From: Asaia sp. W19
GTDB taxonomy: Bacteria; Pseudomonadota; Alphaproteobacteria; Acetobacterales; Acetobacteraceae
Direction of reading: 5' to 3'
NCBI RefSeq assembly: GCF_003994335.1
Contig: NZ_PNQZ01000015.1
Location: 1-47,041, forward strand
DNA: 47,041 bases
In this document: in pieces, positions 14,612-23,312 of the stretch
Numbering within the stretch: position 1 is the stretch's first letter
Layout: each line of letters opens with the position of its first letter
Program-made: the position numbers and the translations under genes
Notes under the pieces: model-generated
Seen by the model: the letters and a program-made list of their open reading frames with translations, nothing else
The model's database searches: none
What the model was told of the DNA's origin: nothing

Positions 14612-14968
14612 ATGCTCCCACAATCAACGCGATTGTCGGTGGGCGATATTGTGCAGTTCGGCGCGGTTCGGTTTTTCTTGGTTGGGCTGGGCTCTAATAC
14701 CGCTGTTCTCTGCGAAATCGTTGGGTCTTCGGCGCCCCATCATAGGGCCGATATCCCCCTGTCCTGGCCTGAGACTTTGCGGATGGGGGTCGCTACGCGC
14801 AGTCATATCAGATGCGCGCCACGGCTTTTTCGGAATGCCAGGCGACTTATGAAAATCGGCGCTGGTGATGTAGCTGTTTGGGCACGTGTCAGGGCAGCCG
14901 TTCGGATTGAGCTCGACGTGCAGAGACGCGAGGACGAGTGGCTTTTTGCTCGGCGTCTTTGTGGCTGA
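14612..14968 (+). CDS. Hypothetical protein before the terminase genes
   Basis: 118 residues. The N-terminus LSVGDIVQFGAVRFFLVGLG is a small beta-barrel-like stretch (KOW/SH3-like in appearance). The C-terminal half is helical and arginine-rich (APRLFRNARRLMKIGAG). It could bind nucleic acid. It ends about 30 bases before the small terminase gene. Function unknown. Confidence 0.55.
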   Translation: MLPQSTRLSVGDIVQFGAVRFFLVGLGSNTAVLCEIVGSSAPHHRADIPLSWPETLRMGVATRSHIRCAPRLFRNARRLMKIGAGDVAVWARVRAAVRIELDVQRREDEWLFARRLCG

Positions 14969-14999
14969 ATTCCCATAAACATAATTGCCTGGAGGTCGC

Positions 15000-15461
15000 A
15001 TGGCTGGGCGCAAACGTCCGGCAAAGAGCCGGGCCACCACAAAAACCACAAAGCCAAAGCGCGATGCGCGAGATGTCTTTCTCGACCATCTGCGCAAAAC
15101 GTCGAATATCTCGGAAGCGGCGCGCGTTGCCGTTCTGGATCGAACAACCGTTTACAGATGGCGCTCGGAAGATCCTGGCTTCGCTGCCGCCTGGGACGAC
15201 GCAGTTGACGAGGCGACAGACGCTTTAGAGGCGGAAGCCAGACGCCGCGCAGTTGATGGGCACGAAGAATATGTGGTCTCAATGGGCCAGATCGTCCTCG
15301 ACCCCAATACCGGCGAGCCCTTGAAGCAAAAGCGTTTCAGCGACTCACTGACCGCCTTGCTGCTGCGCGCGCACCGCCCCGAAAAATACCGAGAGCGGCA
15401 TGACGTGAAGCAGTCGGGATCGGTCGCAATCACCATCACACCGGACGACAGCGCGCTTTGA
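15000..15461 (+). CDS. terS: Terminase small subunit
   Basis: 153 residues with GGAGG upstream of ATG 15000. The HTH at about residues 33-55 (TSNISEAARVAVLDRTTVYR) recognises phage DNA for packaging. The middle DAVDEATDALEAEARRRAV is the oligomerisation helix. The C-terminus RFSDSLTALLLRAHRPEKYR is a family hallmark. It delivers DNA to the large subunit encoded four bases downstream. Confidence 0.88.
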   Translation: MAGRKRPAKSRATTKTTKPKRDARDVFLDHLRKTSNISEAARVAVLDRTTVYRWRSEDPGFAAAWDDAVDEATDALEAEARRRAVDGHEEYVVSMGQIVLDPNTGEPLKQKRFSDSLTALLLRAHRPEKYRERHDVKQSGSVAITITPDDSAL

Positions 15462-15464
15462 GGC

Positions 15465-16772
15465 ATGGTCGCAACGCTCAATCCTGCGCAGGCTGAGGCC
15501 AACCGGCTCTTGGGCTCGCCTGCAACGCACATCCTGCTGCGTGGCGGGTCGCGTTCGGGAAAGACGTTCCTGCTAGTCCGGGCAATCGTTATCCGCGCCG
15601 TTATGGCCCCGGGTTCGCGGCACGGGATTTTCCGACACCGGTTCAACGCTCTCAAACACACGATCATCGGCGATACCTTTCCGAAGGTCATGCGCCTCTG
15701 CTTTCCCGATCTGCCATACACGCTGAACAGAACTGACTGGTTCGTGAGCCTGCCGAACGGCTCCGAGATCCTGTTCCACGGTCTCGATAGCTCGGACAGG
15801 ACCGAGAAGATCCTGGGTCTGGAATTCGCCACGGTCTACCTGAACGAGGCGAGTCAGATCAGCTATGGCGCTCGCAACATGCTCCTGACGCGTCTGGCGC
15901 AGAAGACGAAGCTGGTCGCCAAGGAATATATCGACGCCAACCCGCCAACGACCTCGCATTGGCTCTACAGCCTGTTCGAGCGTCGGATAGAGCCGAAAGG
16001 CGGTGAGCCCCTGCCCGATCCGGCGTCTTATGCGACGATGCAGATTAACCCGGACGCGAACCGGGACAATCTCTCGCCTGAGTATCTCGCCCAGCTGGAG
16101 GCATTGCCGGAGAAGGAGCGCCAACGCTTCCTATTCGGGAATTATCAGACGGCGATTGACGGCGCGCTCTGGACGCTGGATCGGATCAAGCGGGCCCCTG
16201 CGGTCACTGATGCCGATCGTGCTGCCATCCTTGCGGATATGCGTCGCATCGTCGTAGCGGTCGATCCCTCCGGCTGTTCGGGTCAGGAAGATTATCGTTC
16301 GGACGAAATCGGCATCTCTGTTTGCGGCATTGATCGTGAGGGTTGCGGCCATGTGCTGGCTGACCTGACCTGCCGCGCTGGGCCTGCAGGCTGGGCAAAG
16401 GTTGCGCTTGATGCGCTCGATCTTTGGAAAGCCGACCGGATCATCGCCGAACGCAATTTTGGCGGCGCGATGGTCGAGCAGACAATACGATCACTTAGGG
16501 CAACCGCGCCGATCAAGATGGTGACGGCTTCTCGCGGCAAATACGCCCGCGCTGAACCGATTGCCGCACTCTACGAGCAAGGCAAGGTCACACATCACGG
16601 GCGATTTCCCGATCTCGAGGATCAGATGTGCCAATTCTCGGCCTCTGGTTTCCAAGGCGCTCGCTCGCCTGACCGGGCGGATGCGCTGGTCTGGGCACTG
16701 ACGGAACTGATGCTCGAAAAACAGAGCGGCCCCGCCGCCTGGGCGCCCGCACCACCTATCTTTGGACGATAA
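15465..16772 (+). CDS. terL: Terminase large subunit
   Basis: 435 residues, normal length. The packaging motor: an ATPase that pumps DNA into the prohead and a nuclease that cuts it. Walker A is GGSRSGKT at residues 27-34. The Walker B region is ATVYLNEAS near 123-131. The nuclease domain starts at VVAVDPSG near 265 and contains AERNFGG and the late catalytic Asp segment SPDRADALVWAL. It resembles the PBSX-type group of large terminases. Follows terS directly. Confidence 0.95.
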   Translation: MVATLNPAQAEANRLLGSPATHILLRGGSRSGKTFLLVRAIVIRAVMAPGSRHGIFRHRFNALKHTIIGDTFPKVMRLCFPDLPYTLNRTDWFVSLPNGSEILFHGLDSSDRTEKILGLEFATVYLNEASQISYGARNMLLTRLAQKTKLVAKEYIDANPPTTSHWLYSLFERRIEPKGGEPLPDPASYATMQINPDANRDNLSPEYLAQLEALPEKERQRFLFGNYQTAIDGALWTLDRIKRAPAVTDADRAAILADMRRIVVAVDPSGCSGQEDYRSDEIGISVCGIDREGCGHVLADLTCRAGPAGWAKVALDALDLWKADRIIAERNFGGAMVEQTIRSLRATAPIKMVTASRGKYARAEPIAALYEQGKVTHHGRFPDLEDQMCQFSASGFQGARSPDRADALVWALTELMLEKQSGPAAWAPAPPIFGR

Positions 16773-16781
16773 GGTATTCGC

Positions 16782-18272
16782 ATGGACTGGCAGTCTCTCA
16801 GGGCGCGCTATGATACCCCACAGGGCTTGCCTGCGCGGGCGGCTTGCCTGCTGGGCTTTGGCCGCGTCCTGGATGGCACGCTCTATGACGTGCTGCCCCA
16901 TGATTTTTCCGAAGAGCATTCGGGCGCAGGTGAATATATTCCCCTCTCCCGCCGCCGTCCCTCTGTGCGTACCAACCTCTGCCGCACGGTAGTAGATGAC
17001 AGCGTGTCTCTGCTTTTCGGGGATACTCACTGGCCGAGTTTCAGGGCGACAGACCAGAAGACGAGCGAGGCGCTCAACGCTTTCGCGCGCTGCGTCAGTC
17101 TTCGCCCGCTGATGGTCGAGGCTGCAACACGCGGATCGGTCGGCTCTGTAGCGATCCTGGTGGAGGCAATCGACGGCCAATTGGCTCCTACGCTGCTTGA
17201 CACAGCCTATCTCACGCCTCAATGGGACGCTCTCGGGCGCCTTGTCTCGGTTCGGGAGCGGTACATTGTCTCGGGCAAGGATCTTGCTGCGTCGGGGCAT
17301 GCGATCCCGAATGACATGCAGGGTGCGAAATATTGGTGGCAGAGGACATGGACGGCGCAGGATTGCGAGATCATGCAACCCCATCCGGTCGCAGATACCA
17401 AGGCGCCTGCCGTCGATGACAAGCTATCAAGCAGGCACGGCCTCGGCTTCGTGCCGATCGTCTGGATCAAGAATCTTGGCGGCGCGTCTGGCGACATAGA
17501 CGGCGCCTGCACATTCGAGCGTGCAATCGATACCGTCATCGAGGCCGATTACCTGCTCTCTCAGGGTGGTCGCGGCCTGCGATACGCGTCCGATCCGACG
17601 CTCGTGCTCAAGGCGGGCTCTGACCACTCAGGAGCCCCGGCGCGACAGGGTGGTGCTGCTTCGGCTTTAACCCTGCCGCCTGACGGCGACGCCAAGCTGC
17701 TCGAGATCAACGGTGCGGCGGCTGATGCGGTCCTGACCCATTACCGGGAGTTGCGTGCGCTTGTGCTCGAGCAGCTGCACGGCAACCGAGCACATTCTGA
17801 CAAGCTTTCCGCAGCGCAGTCAGGCCGGGCCATGGAGATGATGTGTCTGCCGCTGATCTGGCTGACAGATCGGCTCAGGCAGTCCTACGGTGAGGGCGGG
17901 CTGCTTTGTCTGCTTCGTATGGTCTGTCAGTTTTCCTCGGCTCTGGCTGATGGCGTGCTGATCAATGGCGAGCGATTCAAGGATCTCGATCCTGCTGGTC
18001 TCTGCCTGCATTGGCCGCCCTGGTTCGACCCGACTGAGCCCGAATTGCTGGCGCTGGCCCAAGGGCTCGTGACGGCGGTGGATGGCGGGCTGATCGCAAA
18101 CCAGACTGCCTGCATGATCTACGCCGCCCGGATCGGCGTCGCCGACGCATCCGAGGAGTGGGCGAAAATCAAAGAAGAAATTGCGAATGGAGAGCGCGTG
18201 GCCAAGCCCGCCGACACGGTTCGCAAGGATGCCACCACAGGCAAGACGCTCTCGCATCAGGTCGAGGCGTAA
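16782..18272 (+). CDS. Portal protein
   Basis: 496 residues, typical for an SPP1 gp6-like portal. The portal dodecamer forms the DNA gate at one capsid vertex and docks the terminase. Supporting segments are VRTNLCRTVVDDSVSLLFG near residue 62, a central FERAIDTVIEADYLLSQGGR helix, and LEQLHGNRAHSDKLSAAQSG near 325, all usual in this family. Position between terL and the scaffold gene agrees. Confidence 0.87.
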   Translation: MDWQSLRARYDTPQGLPARAACLLGFGRVLDGTLYDVLPHDFSEEHSGAGEYIPLSRRRPSVRTNLCRTVVDDSVSLLFGDTHWPSFRATDQKTSEALNAFARCVSLRPLMVEAATRGSVGSVAILVEAIDGQLAPTLLDTAYLTPQWDALGRLVSVRERYIVSGKDLAASGHAIPNDMQGAKYWWQRTWTAQDCEIMQPHPVADTKAPAVDDKLSSRHGLGFVPIVWIKNLGGASGDIDGACTFERAIDTVIEADYLLSQGGRGLRYASDPTLVLKAGSDHSGAPARQGGAASALTLPPDGDAKLLEINGAAADAVLTHYRELRALVLEQLHGNRAHSDKLSAAQSGRAMEMMCLPLIWLTDRLRQSYGEGGLLCLLRMVCQFSSALADGVLINGERFKDLDPAGLCLHWPPWFDPTEPELLALAQGLVTAVDGGLIANQTACMIYAARIGVADASEEWAKIKEEIANGERVAKPADTVRKDATTGKTLSHQVEA

Positions 18273-18306
18273 ACGCGGCTGATGCCGCACCCCGAAAGAG
18301 AGACAG

Positions 18307-18885
18307 ATGTCTGAATCGACCGAAATCGACCCGAACACCGTTCGGGAGCTTGAGCGCGCACGCGCCGACCTCAAGACGCTGCGTGCTGAACTCAAGGGCG
18401 TCCAGGAAGACGCCGACCGCGCCCGTAAGGAGCGTGATGGCTTCAAGGGCCAGATGGAGAAGCAGCGCGCAGAGCATGACGCCAAGCTGGCCGAAGCCAC
18501 CGCTGCAAATGACGCTCTTCGCGCCGAGAACGAGACGGCCATGACCGAACTGCGCTCGGCTGGCGACAAGGCCCTGATGCACGCGAAGGCCGAGGCGATT
18601 GCGACCCGTTTGGGCGCTCATGACCCGGCTGACGTGGTGCGCCTGCTCGATCTCTCTGCCGTCAAGCGCAGCGAGGATGGCGCGTTTGAGGGGCTGGCCG
18701 AAGTCCTCGAGGCCGCCAAGGAGAGCAAGGCCTATCTGTTCGGCGAACCACCCAGAACCGGCGCAGAGCAAGGAACGACCCGTACCGCTCCCGCGCCCCA
18801 ACCGGGCAAGCCCGAGCCGGTCAACGCTCGCACAATGGCGACGCAGGATTACGAGGCGCGGAAGCGCCAGTTCCTCGCGTCCTGA
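18307..18885 (+). CDS. Capsid scaffolding protein
   Basis: 192 residues. Residues 10-90 are a long charged coiled coil (VRELERARADLKTLRAELKG and onward), followed by a helical middle and a Pro/Ala-rich linker (TAPAPQPGKPEPV). The C-terminus is short and basic (YEARKRQFLAS). This layout, between portal and major capsid genes, is typical of internal scaffolds. No protease signature is seen. Confidence 0.78.
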   Translation: MSESTEIDPNTVRELERARADLKTLRAELKGVQEDADRARKERDGFKGQMEKQRAEHDAKLAEATAANDALRAENETAMTELRSAGDKALMHAKAEAIATRLGAHDPADVVRLLDLSAVKRSEDGAFEGLAEVLEAAKESKAYLFGEPPRTGAEQGTTRTAPAPQPGKPEPVNARTMATQDYEARKRQFLAS

Positions 18886-18973
18886 CACTTCCTTTCCCCG
18901 CTTGGCTGATGCTGGGCGTGACTGTGCCTGATGGCACGCCCTACCAATTCAACAGACACAGGAACACGCCCCA

Positions 18974-20332
18974 ATGGGTATCGAAAATTTCCCCGCCAAT
19001 CTGGCGGCGGCCATTCAGCAAGGCTTTCTCGCTCGTGAATTCCAGAACGGGCTGCAATCCAAACTCGGCTTCCGTGCGGTCGCGGATCGCGAGCTCTTCC
19101 CGGTTCAGATCGGTGAAACTCTGACGAAGACACGCAAGAGTCTCAAGACACCAGTAACCACGCCGCTGAACCCGGCCGCCAACACCAATTTCGATAACGG
19201 CCTTACTCAGGGCGGCTGGAGCGTCGAGCAATACACGCTGACGATCAACCAGTATGGCGACACGATCGACCTCAACATGGTTACGTCTGGCGTCGGCATC
19301 GCCAATCAGTTCCTCGCGAACGCCCATACCAATGGCATCCAGGCGATGCAATCGCTTGATCGGCTTGCGCGAAACACGCTGTTTGGCGGCGGCCAGAACG
19401 GTGTCGGCGGTTATCTCGGCGGCAACACGCGAGTGACCACCACGCTTGGGGCCGCTGGCAGCACAGTGAAGGTCGACGATATCCGCGGCTTCCAGAATGT
19501 GCTGCTGAATGGCCAGGTTGTGCCGGTCAGCGCGACCAATGGCATGACAGTGACGGTCGGATCTGGCGTCTATACCCTGGTCGGTGTTCTGCTTGATGCA
19601 CCCTCTGTCTCAACTGCGCCGAACGGTATCTCGGGCTCCCTCGTGTTCTCTGCGAATGTCGCTGTATCTGATGGCACCGCAGGTCAGGCGGTTCGCGCCG
19701 CAACTGCCCCGCTGGTGCTACGCACGAACGGGCGCGCCACTTCCGCAGCATTCAAGTCTGGCGATACGCTCGGCATTCAGGATGTCAACGCAGCCGTGGC
19801 TACGCTGCGCTCGAACAATGTGCCGACAATAGATGGTCTGTATAACTGCTATCTGGACCCGATCCAGAGACAGGCACTGTTCCGTGATCCAGACTTCAAG
19901 GAGCTGTATCGCGGCGCTTACAACTCTGATTCCTACCGTGACGGTCAGATCATTGAGCTGCTGGGCACTCGATTCATCGATACGACTGAAGCGCCGCAGC
20001 AGGCGTCTCTTGGTGCAGGCCCGATCCACCGTGCATTGATTGTCGGAAAGGGCGCGCTGGTCGAGGGCGATTACCAAAACACGGGCCATTCCGACATTCC
20101 CGGCATGGAAGAGGGGCTGATCGAGATGATCGATAGCGTCGCAATGGTGACGCGCGAGCCTCTTGATCGACTGAAGCAGATCATCGCGCAGTCGTGGTAC
20201 TGGATCGGCGGCTTCGCTTTGCCGACCGATACTACCGCAACGCCGGACATTATTCCGACTGCCACCAACAGCTACCTTAAGCGCGGCATCGTGATTGAGA
20301 GCCTCGGAACTGACCAGATCGTTTCAGACTGA
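18974..20332 (+). CDS. Major capsid protein
   Basis: 452 residues. It follows the scaffold gene and has the look of an HK97-fold coat protein: an N-terminal arm, then ADRELFPVQIGETLTKTRKS and the GGWSVEQYTLTINQYGDTID strands. About residues 160-250 are Thr/Val/Gly-rich beta sequence that appears to be an inserted domain rather than core fold. The C-terminal part (SDIPGMEEGLIEMIDSVAMV) returns to core-like sequence. Its stop overlaps the next ATG by one base. Confidence 0.85.
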   Translation: MGIENFPANLAAAIQQGFLAREFQNGLQSKLGFRAVADRELFPVQIGETLTKTRKSLKTPVTTPLNPAANTNFDNGLTQGGWSVEQYTLTINQYGDTIDLNMVTSGVGIANQFLANAHTNGIQAMQSLDRLARNTLFGGGQNGVGGYLGGNTRVTTTLGAAGSTVKVDDIRGFQNVLLNGQVVPVSATNGMTVTVGSGVYTLVGVLLDAPSVSTAPNGISGSLVFSANVAVSDGTAGQAVRAATAPLVLRTNGRATSAAFKSGDTLGIQDVNAAVATLRSNNVPTIDGLYNCYLDPIQRQALFRDPDFKELYRGAYNSDSYRDGQIIELLGTRFIDTTEAPQQASLGAGPIHRALIVGKGALVEGDYQNTGHSDIPGMEEGLIEMIDSVAMVTREPLDRLKQIIAQSWYWIGGFALPTDTTATPDIIPTATNSYLKRGIVIESLGTDQIVSD

Positions 20333-20559
20333 TGGCACGGCGTCCGCGCAATCTGTCAGAGCATGGGGAGGCGTCGGAAACGGTGCTTCCTCAGTCTCGG
20401 GCCATTCGCCTGACCGCGCCGCACGGCTTTATCGAGAGCGTCCATAACAAGGGCGTCTTTCACTGGCCTGCTGGCGAGGTTGTCACCAATCCCGCCACGG
20501 TTGCGCTCCTGATCGAGCGTGGCGCGTCCTGGGAGATCATGGAATGTCAGGATCACTGA
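20332..20559 (+). CDS. Small head-region protein
   Basis: 75 residues. Basic N-terminus MARRPRNLSEHGEASET, then a beta-rich segment (GFIESVHNKGVFHWPAGEVV) and TNPATVALLIERGASWEI. Possibly a minor capsid or decoration protein by position. TGATG overlap with the capsid gene couples them. No family name is certain. Confidence 0.65.
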   Translation: MARRPRNLSEHGEASETVLPQSRAIRLTAPHGFIESVHNKGVFHWPAGEVVTNPATVALLIERGASWEIMECQDH

Positions 20560-20966
20560 CCCCCATTCCGGCGCCAGCTTTTGTAACAACTCCGTTTACC
20601 GGCGATGAGCTGGTCATGTGCCGCCGCTTCATGGGCTATCCAGCTCTTGGCGGCATCAGTTCGGGTGAGCAGTCGTGGCGCTTCTTCGCCGCCTACGGGT
20701 TCAACGAGTGGCGTTTCCAGAACATGTCACCCGCCGAACTGGCGCAGGTTCGATCCTACCTGACGAACTGCATCAGCCTCGAGCAGGCGATCTACGGCGC
20801 GTCGGATAATCTCGATACCGATCAGGCGGCGGTCTGGAAGCACAACCGGTTCGAGGTCGCCGACCGGGTGGCCCTTTACAATTACTGGCGTCAGCAGCTT
20901 TGTGCGTTCTTCGGTGCCCCGGTGGGGCCCGGCGTTTACGGGCAGGCGGGGCGCATCATCGTGTGA
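20544..20966 (+). CDS. Head-tail connector protein, probable
   Basis: 140 residues, aromatic and helical in the second half (LAQVRSYLTNCISLEQAIYG). It lies third after the capsid gene, where head-completion proteins of the gp6/gp15 adaptor type are found. Helical content fits, but no specific motif is recognised. It overlaps the preceding gene by 16 bases. Confidence 0.6.
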   Translation: MSGSLTPIPAPAFVTTPFTGDELVMCRRFMGYPALGGISSGEQSWRFFAAYGFNEWRFQNMSPAELAQVRSYLTNCISLEQAIYGASDNLDTDQAAVWKHNRFEVADRVALYNYWRQQLCAFFGAPVGPGVYGQAGRIIV

Positions 20967-20974
20967 GGTCGAGC

Positions 20975-21370
20975 ATGGACTATAAAGACGATCCCATCAT
21001 CACGAACGCCAATGGCTTCGCCCTTCCCCGCATCGCCTGGGCACTGGTCGAGGATGGTACGGTGCGCGCCGTTGCTCATACCTACGACGATCGCGCAGCG
21101 CCGTTCGAAAATGCGCCTGTGGCTGTTGTCGGCAAGGTGCCGCTCACTGGGCGTTGTGCTCTCAAGGTGACTGGCGCTGGGGCCATGATCGGCCATCTGG
21201 TTGATCGCAACGGCAATGTGTCGGCGTCTGGCGGACGCGAGGCGGCACTCGGACCAGAGATGGCGGCCTATCACGACGCTTGGCCCGCACCGGTCGCCGC
21301 AGCCGCATCCGACGCCGAGCCCGAAGAACTGCCGCCCGAATTGCCGCCGCCTGACCAGCCTGAAGAGTAA
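20975..21370 (+). CDS. Hypothetical structural protein of the connector cluster
   Basis: 131 residues from ATG 20975. The first 90 residues are beta-rich (WALVEDGTVRAVAHTYDD, VGKVPLTGRCALKVTG). The C-terminus is an acidic Pro/Glu tail (EPEELPPELPPPDQPEE). Co-directional and tightly spaced with the connector genes. Function unknown. Confidence 0.6.
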   Translation: MDYKDDPIITNANGFALPRIAWALVEDGTVRAVAHTYDDRAAPFENAPVAVVGKVPLTGRCALKVTGAGAMIGHLVDRNGNVSASGGREAALGPEMAAYHDAWPAPVAAAASDAEPEELPPELPPPDQPEE

Positions 21371-21375
21371 GCGCC

Positions 21376-22077
21376 ATGCCACCCATCAACCAGGGCGTAT
21401 GCCAGACCGCTATGCAGCGCCATGTAGCGCGCGGATACGGGCAGGCAGCAAAGCGCCTTGGGTCAGTGGCGCAGCAATACCGGCCATCCTGTCTGACGAT
21501 GCCCTGCGAGCCCGAACCTTATGCGCTCGTGATGGCAACATTCAACGATGACCCGGAATTCGCGTTCCGGCGTCCCGTCCAATGGGGCAAGCCGGTCGCG
21601 TATGGCCTTTTCGATACGACTGATGTCGCACCGGGCGATGTGTTCGTACTGCCCAACGAGGGTACGTTCTTCATCACCCGGTTCGAGCCTTTCCGACCAG
21701 CACAGGCCATTCTGAGCAATGCGACGGTCACTCTATCGGGCGCACCGGGTGCAGGGTCAGGGCCATCCTCAGGAGGCATCTCTTGCCCGCTGGCAGGGTA
21801 TCAGCCGGGATATGGCGGGGCGACGGCCGGGACTGTGGTTTTGGCCACCGGCTGGCCTGCATGGTTCGGTGAGCCCGGTCGTGGCTATGTGCCTCAGACG
21901 GGAACGCCCGGCGCGCTTCCAGCCGCTGCGCTTCTCATGCGGCTACCGGTCATGCCTGACTTCTTCCCGACCGCCTACATGACGGTCGCGACCCAGGCGG
22001 GGCAGGCCTACACGATCACCGGCGTTGCTTCCTCGCAATACGGGCATGAATGCCTGATGGTCACACAGCAGGTCTGA
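21376..22077 (+). CDS. Neck/head-closure structural protein, probable
   Basis: 233 residues. The N-terminal helix (VARGYGQAAKRLGSVAQQYR) is followed by strands such as PEPYALVMATFNDDPEF, and by PGDVFVLPNEGTFFITRFEP, which resembles head-closure proteins in which the translated feature is a beta barrel. A Gly/Ser/Pro-rich stretch fills residues 120-170. The role is inferred from content and position. Confidence 0.6.
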   Translation: MPPINQGVCQTAMQRHVARGYGQAAKRLGSVAQQYRPSCLTMPCEPEPYALVMATFNDDPEFAFRRPVQWGKPVAYGLFDTTDVAPGDVFVLPNEGTFFITRFEPFRPAQAILSNATVTLSGAPGAGSGPSSGGISCPLAGYQPGYGGATAGTVVLATGWPAWFGEPGRGYVPQTGTPGALPAAALLMRLPVMPDFFPTAYMTVATQAGQAYTITGVASSQYGHECLMVTQQV

Positions 22078-22078
22078 C

Positions 22079-22969
22079 ATGTCTGATATTTCGAGCGTTG
22101 CGACAGGGCTGGCACAGCTTTGCGCGAGCGCGCTCTACCAGAATGGTACGAACGCCGCTTCGCTCTCTGGACGCCGAACGATCATCCAGCGTGGGTGGCT
22201 GACCGAGGCTGTCATGTCCGGCATATGCGGGCCTCAGGGCGGGACTGACTATGTGCTCGTCATGCCGGTGCAGGGCGCGTATCGGACCATTCCAGAGCCT
22301 CTGGGTTGGCCTTGCGAAACGGGGCCGATCACGGCGCCTACTGTATCGCTGAATGTCCGGGGCAACACAGCGACGGTGTCGATCGCAGCCGGGTCGGTGC
22401 CGGGCGGCAATGTTGGGCTTCAGGTTCGCGCCGATGCGAACGCACCCTTCCCCGACCGGCTGGCCGCTGTTCATGCTGTGCAGCCATCAGACACATCTGC
22501 AACAATTGCAGCCGCTCTGGCCGCTCTCTTTCCCGGTGCAACGACGCAGGGGCCAACCCTCACCATTCCGCATGCGTTCGGCCTTACGCCAGCCACGGGC
22601 GGGACCGGCACGGCAATGCGCATCACCAGGCGTCAGCAGCAACTCTTTCTGGTCACGCTCTGGTCGGGCGCGCCTGAGGGGCGCGATGCGCTCGGCTCGG
22701 CCCTCGATGGGGCGCTGTCTGGCGTGACGTGGTTTACAGCCTCGGACGGGGCGCAATGCCAACTCAAATTCGCCGGATCCGCTGACATCGACACGATGCA
22801 GGCGCAGAGCCTCTATCGGCGCGATATGCGCTTCAACGTGATTTACGACACCACGCAGACCCAAGCCGCAGCGCAGATGCTCTTTGGCGCGGGTGTGGTG
22901 CATGTCCAGACGCCTGATGGCCCTGTGATCCAGACATTCGGGTCTGTCATCCCTGACGGCCTGCAATGA
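22079..22969 (+). CDS. Tail completion/terminator-like structural protein
   Basis: 296 residues. The C-terminal third (MRITRRQQQLFLVTLWSGAP, then ...LYRRDMRFNVIYDTTQ) resembles phage proteins that cap the tail tube at the neck. The middle has beta-rich Ala/Thr/Val sequence (GNTATVSIAAGSVPGGN). It is the last gene before the tail sheath cluster. The specific role is inferred. Confidence 0.55.
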   Translation: MSDISSVATGLAQLCASALYQNGTNAASLSGRRTIIQRGWLTEAVMSGICGPQGGTDYVLVMPVQGAYRTIPEPLGWPCETGPITAPTVSLNVRGNTATVSIAAGSVPGGNVGLQVRADANAPFPDRLAAVHAVQPSDTSATIAAALAALFPGATTQGPTLTIPHAFGLTPATGGTGTAMRITRRQQQLFLVTLWSGAPEGRDALGSALDGALSGVTWFTASDGAQCQLKFAGSADIDTMQAQSLYRRDMRFNVIYDTTQTQAAAQMLFGAGVVHVQTPDGPVIQTFGSVIPDGLQ

Positions 22970-23033
22970 CGCCTCCTGAGGGACGGTACTGACGCCCCTC
23001 GCCTCTTTCTCACTCACCCTTCGAGGATAATTC

Positions 23034-23309
23034 ATGAGCGGCACAACCACGCTATCGAGCGGGGGCAGCGGGGCTGCGTCTGCCGATCCGGCGGCCAGCA
23101 CGACCGTATCGGGCGCGACAACTACCAAGCCCGCAGCTGTCAGCCCGGCGCCTGACTACGCTTACATCCCCCGCGAGCCCCTGACCGTGTTCGGCAAGGA
23201 CTGCCTGGCTTTTGCGCCGATCACCGACGCTGCGACGATCGCTGAAATCGAGGCGACCGGGCAGGTCAATCACTGCACGCGGGTCAGTGCCGCATCCCTT
23301 GGAGGCTGA
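23034..23309 (+). CDS. Small protein directly before the tail sheath
   Basis: 91 residues. A Ser/Thr/Ala-rich N-terminal 40 residues (low complexity) precede a short folded part, YIPREPLTVFGKDCLAFAPI. Mu-like phages carry a short protein at this place. The stop is three bases before the sheath start. Function unknown. Confidence 0.6.
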   Translation: MSGTTTLSSGGSGAASADPAASTTVSGATTTKPAAVSPAPDYAYIPREPLTVFGKDCLAFAPITDAATIAEIEATGQVNHCTRVSAASLGG

Positions 23310-23312
23310 TTC

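Noticed and set aside
15573..17384. Long minus-strand frames opposite terL and portal
   Set aside because: No recognisable protein features; explained by third-position GC of the plus-strand genes.
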